The notes beneath the pieces are model-generated. The model did no database searches, was not told the DNA's origin, and saw only the letters and a program-made list of their open reading frames with translations. DNA of 64,000 nucleotides from Scedosporium boydii (lineage: Eukaryota; Ascomycota; Sordariomycetes; Microascales; Microascaceae): assembly GCA_002221725.1 (NCBI GenBank), contig NJFT01000039.1, positions 62,001-126,000 of the forward strand, read 5' to 3'. Shown piece after piece: positions 1 through 12,095 of the stretch. Every line of letters starts with the position of its first letter. Positions within the stretch are counted from its first letter, which is position 1. The translations under genes and the position numbers were made by a program.

Positions 1-760
1 TCCAGGAAAACTCTTTCTGACGGCGGAAGAAGTTTTGAGGGTCTCGAAGCAGAGCGTGTTTATACTGGAGTCTGAAGCCGTGAAGCGAGAAATCTTTTTG
101 CTGTTGACACTAAAAACATTCCAAGTTAGTCGACAACGTCGCCATACCATGCTTAGGCGGAAGGGAAAATGAGGCTTACGGTGTGCCGCACTGGATACAC
201 CAGTACGGCGGTTCAGAACGTGCTTCACTCGGCGTCGGATAGACGCCTGCCTCATCGTCCTCCCAGCCGGCTCGAAACCGCAGAGTCCACCATAGGGGCC
301 GGAACACGTTCGCTTTCTGCAGACTAGATGTCAATACCCCACGCGCCAGTCCAGGAAGTTGTTGATGAAACAGTTTGGTAGGCGTGGTGTGTATCCTCAA
401 CGGCTTACCTCTCTATGAAGGGTTCGAAAAGGCCTCCATCGACCGCGACCATGTCAGATGGACTTCAAGCATTGCTGTAGTGCCCGGACATATCTTGCTC
501 AAATTTCCTTTCCCTCCTTAACATGCCTTCTTTATGCTGTAAAGATGCTGCGATCTCTATTGTCTAATGATATTCAAGGTGTTAGTTAGTGTAGTCAATA
601 GAGGAGGTGATAAAAAGGCTGAAAAGGGGCTCCACGGACAATCAAATACCTCTGCAGACTTAATACCAGAATCACAATCAGGGAGTAAACAGTTTGGATG
701 GTTGGGAGAGAATAGACAGGTCTATGAAATTAGGAAGGTTGAAAATGTGCTGGTGATGGA

Positions 761-800
<40 letters not shown>

Positions 801-1044
801 TGATGTAATGGTGAAGGAACAAGAGGAAAATCACAGGAGGTTCAGAAGATATGGATGTATTATTCCTGTGGTGATAGAGAGCGGAAGAGACGAGATCAAA
901 ATATCAACCATGATTAGGGAACAAGCCCTCAGACTCAGATGCTCCAGGAAGGGGCGATTTGTGAGGGGACAATGAATCAGAAGAAGCTCTATTCATAGTA
1001 TGACCTAGACCTAGAGCATCGTACCTGCTGCCACTCTCTGTACC
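1..1044. other. Gene-free left edge
   Basis: No reading frame here has recognisable protein sequence or the codon bias of the neighbouring genes. The only distinct structure is the TG microsatellite at 765-799. The right part presumably holds the 3' untranslated region of the minus-strand gene that ends at 1045. Confidence 0.6.
765..799. repeat. (TG)n microsatellite
   Basis: About 17 uninterrupted TG units, seen directly, in non-coding DNA. Likely length-polymorphic between strains. Confidence 0.95.
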
Positions 1045-2352
1045 TCAGCTCTCCAAAAGACAGCTGAGGTTATGGTCCTTGAAGAAAGCCTCGTCCTTTT
1101 TCCAGGCTGCTGTCAGAATATCCCTTCCTTCCCGCGCAACTCCCTCGACCTGCTCCGGGGTTCCCCAGCCGGCGATTGTAGTACCGAAGCAGAGGAGATG
1201 AGCCCCAACGTGAACCAGAGCCCTGAATGCAAAGTCCCTATCCACAGACCCATACCCTGAGCAGAATCCCCGGATTATCCACAGTCCGGCATCGATATCC
1301 TTGTAAAGCTTGAGCTCATATAACTCTGCTACCATCTGGCCAATATCCACGGGTATTACACCAAGCTGGAGCATCTCCCAGTCTACAATGAAAACTTCCT
1401 TCTGTATTGTCTCCGTGGTAGTTGACTCCTCCGAGAGTAGAACGCTGTGAGTAACAAAAAAGCAGTCAGAATAACTGTTCAGTCGAAACTTTGAAGGCGC
1501 CTCGCTGAAGGGCCTTTTTTGTTTCTTGTTCTTCATGTGGATCGCAATGGGCTCAATACTTACTTTCCCGTCCAAAAGTCTCCATGGACAATGCTTAATT
1601 TGGAATTATCAGCAATCTCTTGACCGGTTACTTGGCCAACTTCCTCTAGAAGTGCCCTGCTTTCTTCCAGTATCGAGGGGAAGCTCTCTATCCTCCCCGA
1701 AAGGCCGCCGTAGTTGATGTACTGCTTGATCCCCTGGAGTTCCTTGTTCTTTTCCGCCAGTTGTCTCAGAGAATTCTGCTTCTCATCGTTGACCCAGTCG
1801 TGGAAGGTCCGTAGCCACTTGCCCAGAGCGACTCCTAGACCGACGCAAGATGTCTCGAGCGCGGGAGAGGGGGAACCGAAGTGCTTGAGAGCATAGTCCT
1901 TTAAGCTCATGGCGGCAGGCTTGTACTCTTGAACCTGGTTGTACAGGACCGGATCAAAGTGTATGGCTTTTGGTGTCCTAACAGTCCAATCCCCGCTTTG
2001 CGATGGTGGGAGAGCCGCAAGATGTTCGAGGATACCCACTTCAATTTCCTTTGTATGGTATCAGCTGGCTGGCGAAAGACGAAAGTAGATTAACAAGGGC
2101 ACGAGGCTTCTTTCTTACACAACGAGCCGTCGAGATCGCAAACTCTGGATTGCTTGCTACGAAGCCTTCGCCATGCTTCACGACGACCTCTTTGGTCCCG
2201 TCCGGGAGCGGCGTCTTGAGGACGCCATGGAAGATGAAGTTGGCAGTGCCACCGCTTAGAGCTCGCAGAGAGAGGACCTCGTAGGGTGTTCCGGCCAATT
2301 GAGCCGTTATATCGGTCAGGGCCTTTTCGGCGCCGAGGATATCGTTTGTCAT
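1045..2352 (-). CDS. APH-family small-molecule kinase
   Basis: Three exons: 2352-2119, 2048-1564 and 1444-1045, with introns of 70 and 119 bp; the joined product is 372 aa. The second splice restores the phosphotransferase catalytic loop HGDFWTGN (about residues 233-240), where Asp and Asn are the catalytic and metal ligands. It is followed after a short insert by IVDWEM, the DFG-like metal-binding motif. This is the aminoglycoside phosphotransferase/choline kinase fold, which in fungi phosphorylates small alcohols or sugars such as methylthioribose-like compounds. The substrate cannot be read from sequence and resistance to a drug should not be assumed. The start is the first true ATG (MTNDILGAEKAL); an upstream TTG frame adds 15 codons but is not an ATG. 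No signal peptide or membrane segment is visible, so a cytosolic enzyme is inferred. Confidence 0.85.
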
Positions 2353-5003
2353 CTTCGTTCTGATCGGCGATCTGGGGAATGCGACTATTACAGGCAATGG
2401 ACGTGTAGAAGACGGGTATTCTGTGATTTAGCTTGGAATTGACGAAGACGGAGGGAATTGAACTGGATTGAGGGCAGTATAGAGTCTACGGGATTTTTTT
2501 CTTTTATTTATTTGATATTTGTTGCTTGTCTTCGTGGAAGGTCGTGCCCCTCTTCATACGTCTATGTTGAAGACTCAAACGGCAAGCGACATGATTGAAG
2601 TCGCCCCACAGCTGCTCCACAAAACTCGGGATGCGACAGCTGGAATCGTTTGGCTTTTCAATGTGGTTAGTTCAATTGTTTTGGACCGCTTTGGTCCAAT
2701 TGAGGTTCTAAGTTGAAGCCAAGAATAGCACTGCAGCAGATGGATTGAAAGATCATTAATGCTCCGCTGGCTGCCGACCTGCCATCTTCAGATTTGCACG
2801 ACACGGCCGACCCCACGCTTGACGCTAACAGATGGTATGTTTTGAGATTCTAGTTTAGTTGTCGTGCACGCCGAGTGAGTCAACCCAGGCCTTCAATTTC
2901 AGTTTTCAGTTTTCAATTTTCATCTCCCCCTCCTCTTCCGTCTGCTGGTAGACTAAACAGCCCAGTGGAAAATCTGTACGTAAACTCGTTGCCCCCCTCT
3001 CGACAAGTCGCTGCTCACCACCACTGCCGTTAGCATGCACCGGATCCGACTAGTGCAGAAGAGGAAGAGATCATGAATGATCATGGGCGAGACCATGCGG
3101 ACAGCACGAGTTGACACTTGACAGCCAACGAAGTAACCATGAAGCAAGGATGATCACTCAGGAAATGTTGGGCGGCTACAAAGGAACACCCTGCTTCATA
3201 CAGCCTGGCCACGACTGGAATTGTACTAGTAGTATTAATTATGTCCACCATCTAATCTTCATTTGATGTTTGTAGTTTAAATTCCTCATTTAATTCCTCA
3301 GTTAATTCCACTCTTCGTCTTAACCACTGCCGCGCAAGACTTGAAGAATTCGTTGAGCTTCCTACTTCATAGAGAAAGCATGGCTGGCGATTATGACGTC
3401 AATATCAGCCCTTGCTATGTGTCTTGACCAGATGACCGTGGTCAATTTTGCAGGTCCTCAAGACTCCACGCGATGACAGGCACTCCGCCCTCTTAGTGAG
3501 GCCAACCCCTCGCTGTCCTCCGTGGCCAGCTGGTACTTCAGCCAGTTTGTTTTCTTGATTTGACGATACAATTGCGGTGCATATGCCACGGAGGCTCCCC
3601 GAGCTTTTGAATACGAATTCAGAAGCATTTGATTTTTAAGTTTCGGCTTTTGTGCTGTCCGGATCTGGTCCACAATGAGGACAAGCAAATGGTATGTCTG
3701 TCCAAGTATAGTAATTCTGCATCTCGGGATTTGGATGTGCTTGACCTGATAGTGGGTACATAGCCGAAACGTCCCGGCTCGAGCCATCCTTGTACTTAGT
3801 CCAACGTTCGTGCCTGACCTGCCACGCAATTTTTGAAACGATACATGCCCGTCTCGGACAAGACTCAATGTGTCGACTGTACATTGTATCCACACATCGA
3901 AGCCACCCCCAGCAGCTTCTCCTGGATTCTCCCCCATCAGCGACCCCAACCATCCAATAATCCCATTCCCTGACTGTGCTTTCCTCAAGCACCAATTGAA
4001 GACATTGGACATCAACACCTTAAAAATGTAGATCTGACACCCTTGCATCCAAGCATCCAATGTCCACTCTTGGCCTCCCCGCCTCGCCATCTCCACTCGT
4101 TTCCGACGTCGTCGTCTGTCCTTCGTTCATTCTCCAGCCGCCCTTGAATCCCGAAACTTAAACAGTATCCATCGTGGGAAACTTCGGGAAAAGAAAAGGG
4201 CCTAATGGCCTCGACCTTGCAGTGCCTGATTTAGCACAAAGCACTAACCGAGTTGGGTCCCCCCTGCAATTGTGTTGCCTTGTTGGTACGTCGACAATGA
4301 TTTGATGTATTATTACACTTCCATGCTCTCCCCCAACCTCCGATATCAGCACACCCACCACCACCGAGACTGACATGGGCAATGGACAGTTTTCCTCTTG
4401 GTTTACCACCTCTCTTTTTTCTTCTCGACCGATTTTCTATTTTGAATGCCTGCCTGCTTTTCTCGCTTGAACAGAGAGCTGTCATCGGGCTCCCTCTCAC
4501 CTTGAACGAACAGCGCTTTACCTCGCCCGCCAAGGGATAGACTCGATAACCTTAATCTCGAATCACGGAGATTATCACCCCAGCACAAACCTCCAGGCTC
4601 GCTACCTTTGTCGAAAGCATCGGCTTCACATTCCTAACGACTCCCCTCTCGATCCTCTATTATCAATCCACATATCTTTTCGACCCGACTCGGCGAACTC
4701 CCTCTTCGACTGTCGCCAGGGAAGTAGCATTCTGCGACTTGCGATTCTGCCATTCTGCCATTCTACGACGTCATTCGATTCCTCTCCTCGCCCACACACC
4801 TCATATTGCCTCCATTCGGGTTGTCCCCCTTGGTTGCCGCTACTCGCTCGGTTTCTCGTCTCTTCCACTGAAACTCACGTCGTGACTGCCTCACAATTTC
4901 ATGCTCGATCCCTTTTTAATCGAAAGACACATCGTAACCGTTCCATAAACCTATTTATACGACTCCTCTGGGCTCTGCCATCCCGACAAGAATAAGCTCA
5001 CAA
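2353..5003. other. Intergenic, with pyrimidine-rich leader of the PH gene
   Basis: Two divergent genes start from this 2.65-kb stretch. I see no convincing coding exon; short minus-strand frames near 3458-4096 lack any family resemblance. The part from about 4090 to 5003 is strongly C/T-rich on the plus strand, as is usual for promoters and 5' leaders in filamentous ascomycetes, and probably carries the transcription start of the PH-domain gene. Confidence 0.6.
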
Positions 5004-6362
5004 ATGGCTACCGTAACAACGTCGGCCGGCGCCCCGTCCGACGCCGCCCACTCTCAGCCGCGGAATAATCTCCTCGGTCCATATGCACCGGTCAACCAGA
5101 ACGGGAGCTTCGAATTCGACCGAGTCATCAAGGCGGGCAAAGTGCAGAAGCGCACACAAAAGACGAGGAGCTGGAAACCAGTTTACCTCGTGCTACGCCC
5201 CAACACACTTTCCATCTACAAGAACGCAAACGAAGAGAAGCTGAGGTACAAGATTTATCTTACCGATTTATCTGCAGTCGCACCGCTAAAGGACCCCAAA
5301 AACAAGAGGGATCACGTCTTTGGCTTGTTCTCGCCATCCAAGAACTTTCACTTCCAAGCCGCGTCTGCCGCCGAGGCGCAAGAGTGGCTCGACGTAATCC
5401 GGAAGGAGGCCCGGATAGACGAAGAGGATGAAGAGTTCTTGCCTGCGAGTCCCCACGGGAGCCGGCAGTCGTCGACTGGCGCCTCTGCCATTCCCCAAAC
5501 GTCGAAAATGGTCACTCAGCAACTTGCCGGAGAGTGGCTACTGTCCAGCTCTCCCGAATACATGGCGACCCCTGGGTCGTTGACTGTCCCCCCCGATCCT
5601 CGCCACCTCCCGCACATGCTCGACTCCTCCGGCCTTTCTGGCAACGAGCTTGCCTCCCACTCAGATCTGTCCGACACGGAAGCGAGACGGGCTCATGGAG
5701 CCTCAATAGAGAGCCTGACCCTCCAGTCACCACCCCCCGCTATGGCTGAGGGTAGCTTGGGGGACCGACCCAGGTTGGGCCTCAGGAATACTAGCCAGGG
5801 GAGTGGTGTCGCCAACCTCGAACAAGATCTCGACCGCGTAATATGGCAGGGCAAGCTCCAGTTCCTCAGGAGCAAGGGTGGCGTCAGACAGTGGAAGAAG
5901 ACGTGGGCCGTGCTGCGGCCCCGAAACTTGATTCTATATCGGGATGAATCCGAGTACACGGCCAAGTTCATCCTACCCCTGTCGTCCATCGTAAATGTCG
6001 TCGAGATCGATCCCATCAGCAAAACAAAGTCCCACTGCTTGCAGATCATCACCGAGGAAAAGAGCTACCGCTTCTGCGCTGCCGACGAGGAGGATCTCGT
6101 TAAATGTCTGGGTGCCTTCAAGAGTCTTCTCACGAAGAGGCGCGAGCTCGAAGCGCGTCTCGCTGCTGCTCAGACGGCTTTGGGACCAGCTGGGCTCGCC
6201 TCGATGCCTGAGGTGGATCCGGCATCCTCTCCTCCTCAAGCCCAACCTCAAGCCGCTGCCGAAACGAGTCCACAGCCGGCTTCTGCGCCGATAGCGAGGA
6301 GAACGAGCTCGGTGGCGCCGCCGCCGCCCATAAGTTCCCACGCCGTTCTGGCGATGCGTTGA
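5004..6362 (+). CDS. Two-PH-domain protein, Opy1-like
   Basis: Single exon, 452 aa. Two pleckstrin-homology domains are visible: residues about 41-138 (from VIKAGKV to EWLDVIRKEA) and about 279-378 (from VIWQGKLQF to CLGAFKSLL). Each has the basic first strands and the terminal Trp/Leu-containing helix of the fold. They are separated by a Ser/Pro-rich linker, and a Pro-rich tail follows. The double-PH layout resembles yeast Opy1, a phosphoinositide-binding regulator at the plasma membrane; the orthology is inferred. No catalytic domain is present, so an adaptor or lipid-sensor role is likely. The ATG lies in a CACAAATGG context. A run of 28 T follows 9 bases after the stop codon. Confidence 0.85.
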   Translation: MATVTTSAGAPSDAAHSQPRNNLLGPYAPVNQNGSFEFDRVIKAGKVQKRTQKTRSWKPVYLVLRPNTLSIYKNANEEKLRYKIYLTDLSAVAPLKDPKNKRDHVFGLFSPSKNFHFQAASAAEAQEWLDVIRKEARIDEEDEEFLPASPHGSRQSSTGASAIPQTSKMVTQQLAGEWLLSSSPEYMATPGSLTVPPDPRHLPHMLDSSGLSGNELASHSDLSDTEARRAHGASIESLTLQSPPPAMAEGSLGDRPRLGLRNTSQGSGVANLEQDLDRVIWQGKLQFLRSKGGVRQWKKTWAVLRPRNLILYRDESEYTAKFILPLSSIVNVVEIDPISKTKSHCLQIITEEKSYRFCAADEEDLVKCLGAFKSLLTKRRELEARLAAAQTALGPAGLASMPEVDPASSPPQAQPQAAAETSPQPASAPIARRTSSVAPPPPISSHAVLAMR

Positions 6363-7400
6363 GATAAAACCTTTTTTTTTTTTTTTTTTTTTTTTTTTTC
6401 CTTCTCTTACCCTTACTTGAGGCGACGACTGGATAAGCTCATGGTTTTATGTGGTAATGGGCTCGCTCCTTGTACAAAAGGCCTGATCCATTGACTTTTA
6501 TTCTTTCATCTTTATGAGAAACGAAACTGATGATTCTCGAAATCCTGGAACCTGATGATGCCCTGGGACTTGGGAAACCACTGGGCAGATGAGATTGGCA
6601 ACGCTGGCGCGTAAGGTGGCGGGAGGAATTGGCTTGCAGCGGCTTTTTCTGCGTCTCGCTCGGTGGATTATTGATGAAATGGTAGTCTTTTTTATCCTAC
6701 TATGACGATACCTTGGGTTGTCCTCTTTATTCCCTTCTTCTTGTACGCTTATGGTGCATTTTCTAGGGGTTATTGATAGGACTGCTGGTGGTAATTGACC
6801 AATTGCTGTGGTGACATTTATGTTCCAACCACTTCAGATCCCATCTAATTACTCAATGCGGTGGTTGAATGTCCGTCTACTTCGTGTCAAACATCAATTG
6901 GTCCCACCTCGTGTCGACTTTCGAGTCGAATGTTGCCAAGCTTTACGAAGTAATGTTGTTTGGATTGAGGCAATTGATCAAAAAATGTATGAAAAATATT
7001 GACCTTCGTAGACGCGTTTTCAGTGAGCTTTGGTCGCGCTCTCAAGCTCAGCTTTACAGGCCGATGCGTGCTATTGCCTAGAGTGTGTTGATTATGTCCG
7101 AACCCCACTAAATAATTGGATTTCATGCATCAAATCGATCAAGCTCAAGTTCTTGGCAGCAATTGAACGAGCAAGGCAGAACAAGGCGACCAATTTTTTT
7201 CGAGCTTCAGCCTTCGCATTGCAATTGATCATCGAATAACTCAACAATTCCCATCAATCCGTCAGCAAACCGGCCATTCAACATCTCGCTTCCAAATTCA
7301 TTCGGCGACAACGTATATAGACATTCTCGATCCATATACAATCTAATATAACCGTCCATAATAAACGTCGAGCCTCGAAAAGAGAAGAGACGCACGCGAC
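6363..7400. other. Intergenic between PH gene and cwf11
   Basis: Contains the T28 run at 6372-6399 in the 3' untranslated region of the PH gene, one copy of the recurrent TACGAAGTA motif (6944-6952) and the presumed promoter of cwf11. No coding exon is supported. Confidence 0.6.
6372..6399. repeat. Poly-T tract (T28)
   Basis: 28 consecutive T on the plus strand, directly visible, just downstream of the PH-gene stop codon. The transcript would contain a U28 tract. Confidence 0.95.
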
Positions 7401-10400
7401 ATGCCCAAGCCGAAGCGCCTCAAAGGCAGCGCCGCGGCGTCAGCCAAGAAAGACAAGACCGTGACCATCGAAGCCTCCACCCCCTCTACCGACAACGATG
7501 CCTCGGCGACGACAACGACGACGAGAGTCCCTGGCGAAGCGCACCAGGATAACCCATGGGCGCCCTTGGCGCGGAAGCATTGGTTGAAGCCGAGCAAGTC
7601 GGGCAAGGTCAAGGTGAAGAATGATGTGGTGAAGACTGAGCTATGGGATGTTTTGGAGGGGGAAGGGTTTAGGTATTCGTCGGTGCTGGCGCTGGAGAAT
7701 GTGCAGGCACTGGAGGATTATCTGTGGCCTGGATTCGGGGAGGAAGCCTCGAATTATCATGTGTTGCTGATGGTGTTACTGGTTAATGCGAAGAAGAGGG
7801 AGCAGTTGGAGACGTGGAGTAAGTGATGGGCCTTTTCAGAGACTGCTATCGCGGTTCTCCTTCTTCAAATATGCTTTCTCCTTTTTGATTATGACATGCT
7901 AACAGCACATTTTCTCGCGTTAGGTATATTCGAAGACAGACCCGATGACTTCTCGGCCCTTTTCCGACGAGTACTATCGCTGCTCCTCGACCAGACGCTA
8001 TCCTCGAAGATCCGGACGAGTCTTTTGTGCTTCCTGATATTCGCGTTTCAGAGCCTCGATAGTCTTATTGTGAGGAAAGAATGTGTGCCGCTGGTATCCA
8101 TCTCTATATGGCACAACTTGTCTACTGAAGAGCTGCGGGATGCGAAGCTGTCGCTGCACAATCCTCTGAAGAAGGCATGGAGGGCGTCTCTCAAGAGATA
8201 TGATGCTGCGGACGATGCGACCAAGGCTCGTCTGCGGTTTGAGCGGTCTTGGCTGTTTACTCTGGTCCTCGACTATCTCCGTCTGCTTCATGCTGAGTCT
8301 GGCTCCCAAGGCACGTACTATCCGTATCCCCAGTAGCAATAACCATACTAACGTTGCCTCATCAGATGACGTCCTGTACTGCGAGCGTTTCACCGAGTTC
8401 CTCGCCGACCTCCAGAGCCAGCTGCCGACCCGACGATACGTAAATGCCCTCCTCCAAGACCTCCACATCGTTCCCGCCGTACGACTATCCGCCATGTACA
8501 ATGACGAAGACAACTCCCTTCTCCGCGACCTCTTTTCTCTTCTCAACCACTACACCTTCTTCCCCATCGACGACCACACCTTTGTGCAGTACAACTCAAC
8601 CGAGGCGTACGAGAGGCACTGCGCCTCACTCAGACGGCTCCAACGCATTTCCATGAAGCACTTCGAATCCAAGCTGAAGCTACTCGCCCTATCCAACTTT
8701 GCGGCCATCGACAAGCGGGACGAGCTCGCTCCCCTCCTCGAGCCGCTCACGGACGACGAACTCGTCGAGCTGGCCAAGAAGCTCCAGCTCAGAGTCGACT
8801 ACCCGGGGCCGCGCATTTTCGAAGTTGACCGCGCCTTCCTGATGGAGGTCCTGCTGTCCGCCTATGAGCGGCGCAAGTCGTTCCAGGAGGCAACGCGGGA
8901 CATGAGTGTTCTCCCGACGGAACAGACGCTCTTCGACAATAGCCAGATCCGGTCTGACGACTACGACGGGTCGCGGCCGCTGGCGTTGCCGAAGATGAAG
9001 TTGCAGTACTTGTCCGTGGGAGATTTCCTTTGGAGGTCGCTTGTGCTGTACCGTGGGGAGTCGTTTCATGGGGTTCGTGAGAGTATCCTTGCTGCTTTGA
9101 GGCGGCTGAAGCCGGAGGTGGGTAAGGATGGGGGTGTCTGGTTTGGAGGGCAGTCGAAAATGGCTCTTCCGACTTCGAAGCCGACGTAAGTGTTTTCTCC
9201 TTGCTCTAGTTTTCTATTTCCTTCATAGGCCTGACAACGCAAAACGCAGTATACTCGAAGTTGCGCCGCCCAAGATTGGCGAGGTGGATCCATCTATCGT
9301 CAGGGCAGAAGTTACACTTGAATTCCGACGCCTTCCTGGCCATGTTAGGCGGGATTGGGATGCCTTGCGTCCTGATGATGTCGTATTCCTGTTGAGCATT
9401 GCTCCGCCTCCAGGCAAATCATTGATGAATGGAAGCACCGCAGAGCTGACGCCTGCTGAAAAGCATGGCATCGTCACGGTTCGTGCCGCCGAGGTGATTC
9501 AGATCACGGATGATAAGGGAAAAGCAATCAGGGACGCTGGCGGTTTTGATGGGCGGCGCCGTATTCAGCTCAAACTCGATCCGCGAACCTTTTCCAAGGA
9601 TGCCGCGAGACTCGCAGCTGGCAAGGGGGATGTCTACGAGGGGATCAATGTCGTTCTCCGCCGGCACAGCCGAGAAAACAACTTCAAGGCCATTCTCGAG
9701 TCCATCCGGGCTCTTACCCTTTCGGAGGTGCCACTGCCATCGTGGCTTCACGAGGTCTTCCTCGGCTACGGCGATCCGGCTGCGGCTACGTACCGCCAGC
9801 TGCCGAACCGTATCAAGTCTATCGACTACCGGGATACTTTCCTAGACTGGCAGCACCTGATCGAGAGTCTACCGGGAAAGATTATCGAGCCTGGCGATGA
9901 TGTGTCGGGAAGCTTCCCGCCTCCTTACGTCCTAGAGTCGGTCGACAGGCCACAGGAGCCTGCTGAGAAGCCGTCCAAGAAGCGTAGAAGAGGGGTGGAA
10001 CCCGAGCTCATCGCGGACGTGGAGACGCTCAAGGTGTCCACCTATAAGCCGCCCAACCTCGGGCCGTACCCCACGGACGCGCCCAAGTTGAACACGGTTC
10101 GGTTCACCCCGGCGCAGACCGAGGCCATCCTGTCCGGGACGCAGCCCGGCCTCACGATCATCGTGGGTCCTCCCGGCACGGGCAAGACTGACGTCGCTAC
10201 TCAGATCATCAACAACATCTACCACAATTTCCCCGAGCAGAAGACGCTGCTAATCGCGCATAGCAACCAAGCGCTCAACCAGCTATTTGCGAAGATTGTG
10301 GCGCTGGATATCGATGAGAGGCACCTCTTGCGTCTGGGCCACGGCGAGGAGGAGCTGCAGACGGAAGGGAGCTTCAGCAAGCTCGGCAGGGTGGAGTCGA

Positions 10401-12095
10401 TCATGGAGAACCGTGATAAGTATCTCTTGGAGGTTAACAAACTTGCCGCTAGTATGGGGGCCCCTGGAGCGCATGGCAACTCGGCTGAGACGGCGGGCTA
10501 CTTTAACTCGGTCTACGTGGAACCGGCGTGGAAACGGTTTTCGGAGGTCCTTGAGAAGAATGGTGAGGATGAGGAGGATGCTGCTTCTTCGGCCGCGGAC
10601 ATTGTCAAGGCCTTCCCGTTCCATGACTACTTCTTGGACGCGCCCCAACCTCTGTTCCCCGAGGATGCGGATCGCGAGGCGGTTGTAGAGATTGCCGAAG
10701 GATGTTACAGGCACATTTCAAAGATTTTCGCCGAACTCGCGGATATCCGGCCGTTTGAGGTGCTGCGCCGCGACAGGGACAAGTCCAACTATCTGCTGAC
10801 GAGCAAGGCACGCATTATCGCGATGACGTCGACGCACGCGGCCATGCGCAGAGGGGAGATCGCGTCGCTAGGCTTCCAATACGACAGCGTGGTCATGGAA
10901 GAAGCGGCGCAGATTACGGAGATTGAAAATTTCATCCCTCTCGCCATGGCGAACAAGCCCAAGAATAACAACAGCAAGCTTCAAGGCAAGGCGTCCAGCC
11001 GACGACTCCAGCGCGTGGTCCTCTGCGGCGACCACCTGCAAAACTCCCCCGTGATCCAGAACCTTGCCTTCCGAAACTACGCCAACATGGAGCAGTCCCT
11101 CTTCTCGCGCCTCGTGCGCCTCGGCGCGCCGACGATCAACCTCGACCTCCAAGGCCGCGCGCGCCCCTCCATCGCGTCCCTCTACAGCTGGCGGTACACC
11201 AAGCTCGGCAACCTCCCGCACGTCGAAGCGGACGAGGAATTCCGCACGGCCAACGCCGGGTTCAGGTACGACTACCAGTTCGTCGACGTGGGTGACTACC
11301 ACGGCAAGGGCGAGTCGGAACCCACGCCGCATTTCATCCAGAACCTCGGCGAGGCGGAGTACGCCGTCGCCATTTACCAGTATATGCGGTTGCTGGGGTA
11401 CCCCGCGGAGAAGATTACGATCTTGACGACGTACGCGGGGCAGAGGGCGCTGGTTATGGATGTGCTTGGGCATCGGTGTAGGAGGCATCCGGTTTTTGGG
11501 ATGCCGGGGGCTGTTGCTACGGTGGATAAGTATCAGGGCGAGCAGAATGATTGTATGTTTCTTTTTACTCTCTCTCCCTCTCTTAACTTTACGTGGATCA
11601 TTATGCTAATGGAAAAAAAATACAGACATCATCCTCTCCCTAACACGAACCAAGAAAGTAGGCTACCTCCGCGACGTCCGCCGCATGACGGTAGCCCTTT
11701 CCCGCGCGCGCCTAGGTCTCTACGTACTGGGTCGCAAGGAGATCTTCGAGTCGTGCTACGAGCTGAGGCCGGCGTTCGAGCAGCTCCTTAGACGGCCGGA
11801 TAAGCTCATGCTCGTGACGGGGGAGCTGTGGCCGTCGAAGAGGGTGCTTGCCGATGAGGAGGCCGCGGCGGCAGAGGAAGGGGGAGGAAACGGCGGTGTT
11901 GAAGGGGAGGTTGCTATGGAGGGGGTGGAGCATTTGGGGCAGTATGTTTTTGAGATGACGGGGACGAAGATGAAGGAGTTGGGGGAGGAGAGGGGGGCGG
12001 AGGTTGTGGAGGGGCTTGAGGAAGAGGTGGAGGGGTTTGTGGAGGAGGAAGGAGTCGATGGTGGAGTTGAGGAGAATGGGGAGGATGAGGAGTGA
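7401..12095 (+). CDS. cwf11: Intron-binding protein Aquarius / Cwf11
   Basis: Five exons (7401-7818, 7924-8310, 8366-9185, 9250-11552, 11626-12095) join to 1465 aa. Aquarius is an SF1 RNA helicase of the spliceosome that contacts intron RNA upstream of the branch point and belongs to the intron-binding complex. Seen here: the long N-terminal ARM-like region, Walker A GPPGTGKT (about 847-854), motif II EEAAQ (about 1092-1096), motif III GDHLQNSP (about 1135), QGRAR, and motifs V/VI VDKYQGEQND (about 1300) and MTVALSRARLGLY. Alignment with animal Aquarius is recognisable along almost the whole length. The second intron (8311-8365, 55 bp) must use a GC donor (AAG|GCACGT): the nearby GT sites shift the frame into a stop, whereas GC gives an open frame and sits before an ideal ATACTAAC...CAG acceptor. 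The C-terminal tail is Glu/Gly-rich and low in complexity. The alternative acceptor at 7905 for intron 1 would add six codons. Confidence 0.96.

Noticed and set aside
1045..2352. Antibiotic-resistance aminoglycoside phosphotransferase acquired from bacteria
   Set aside because: It has two fungal introns and the HGDFWTGN form common in fungal and plant metabolic kinases; transfer or a resistance role is not supported.
3458..4096. 212-codon minus-strand frame upstream of the PH gene
   Set aside because: No recognisable domain, atypical codon use, and it lies in the leader/promoter region.
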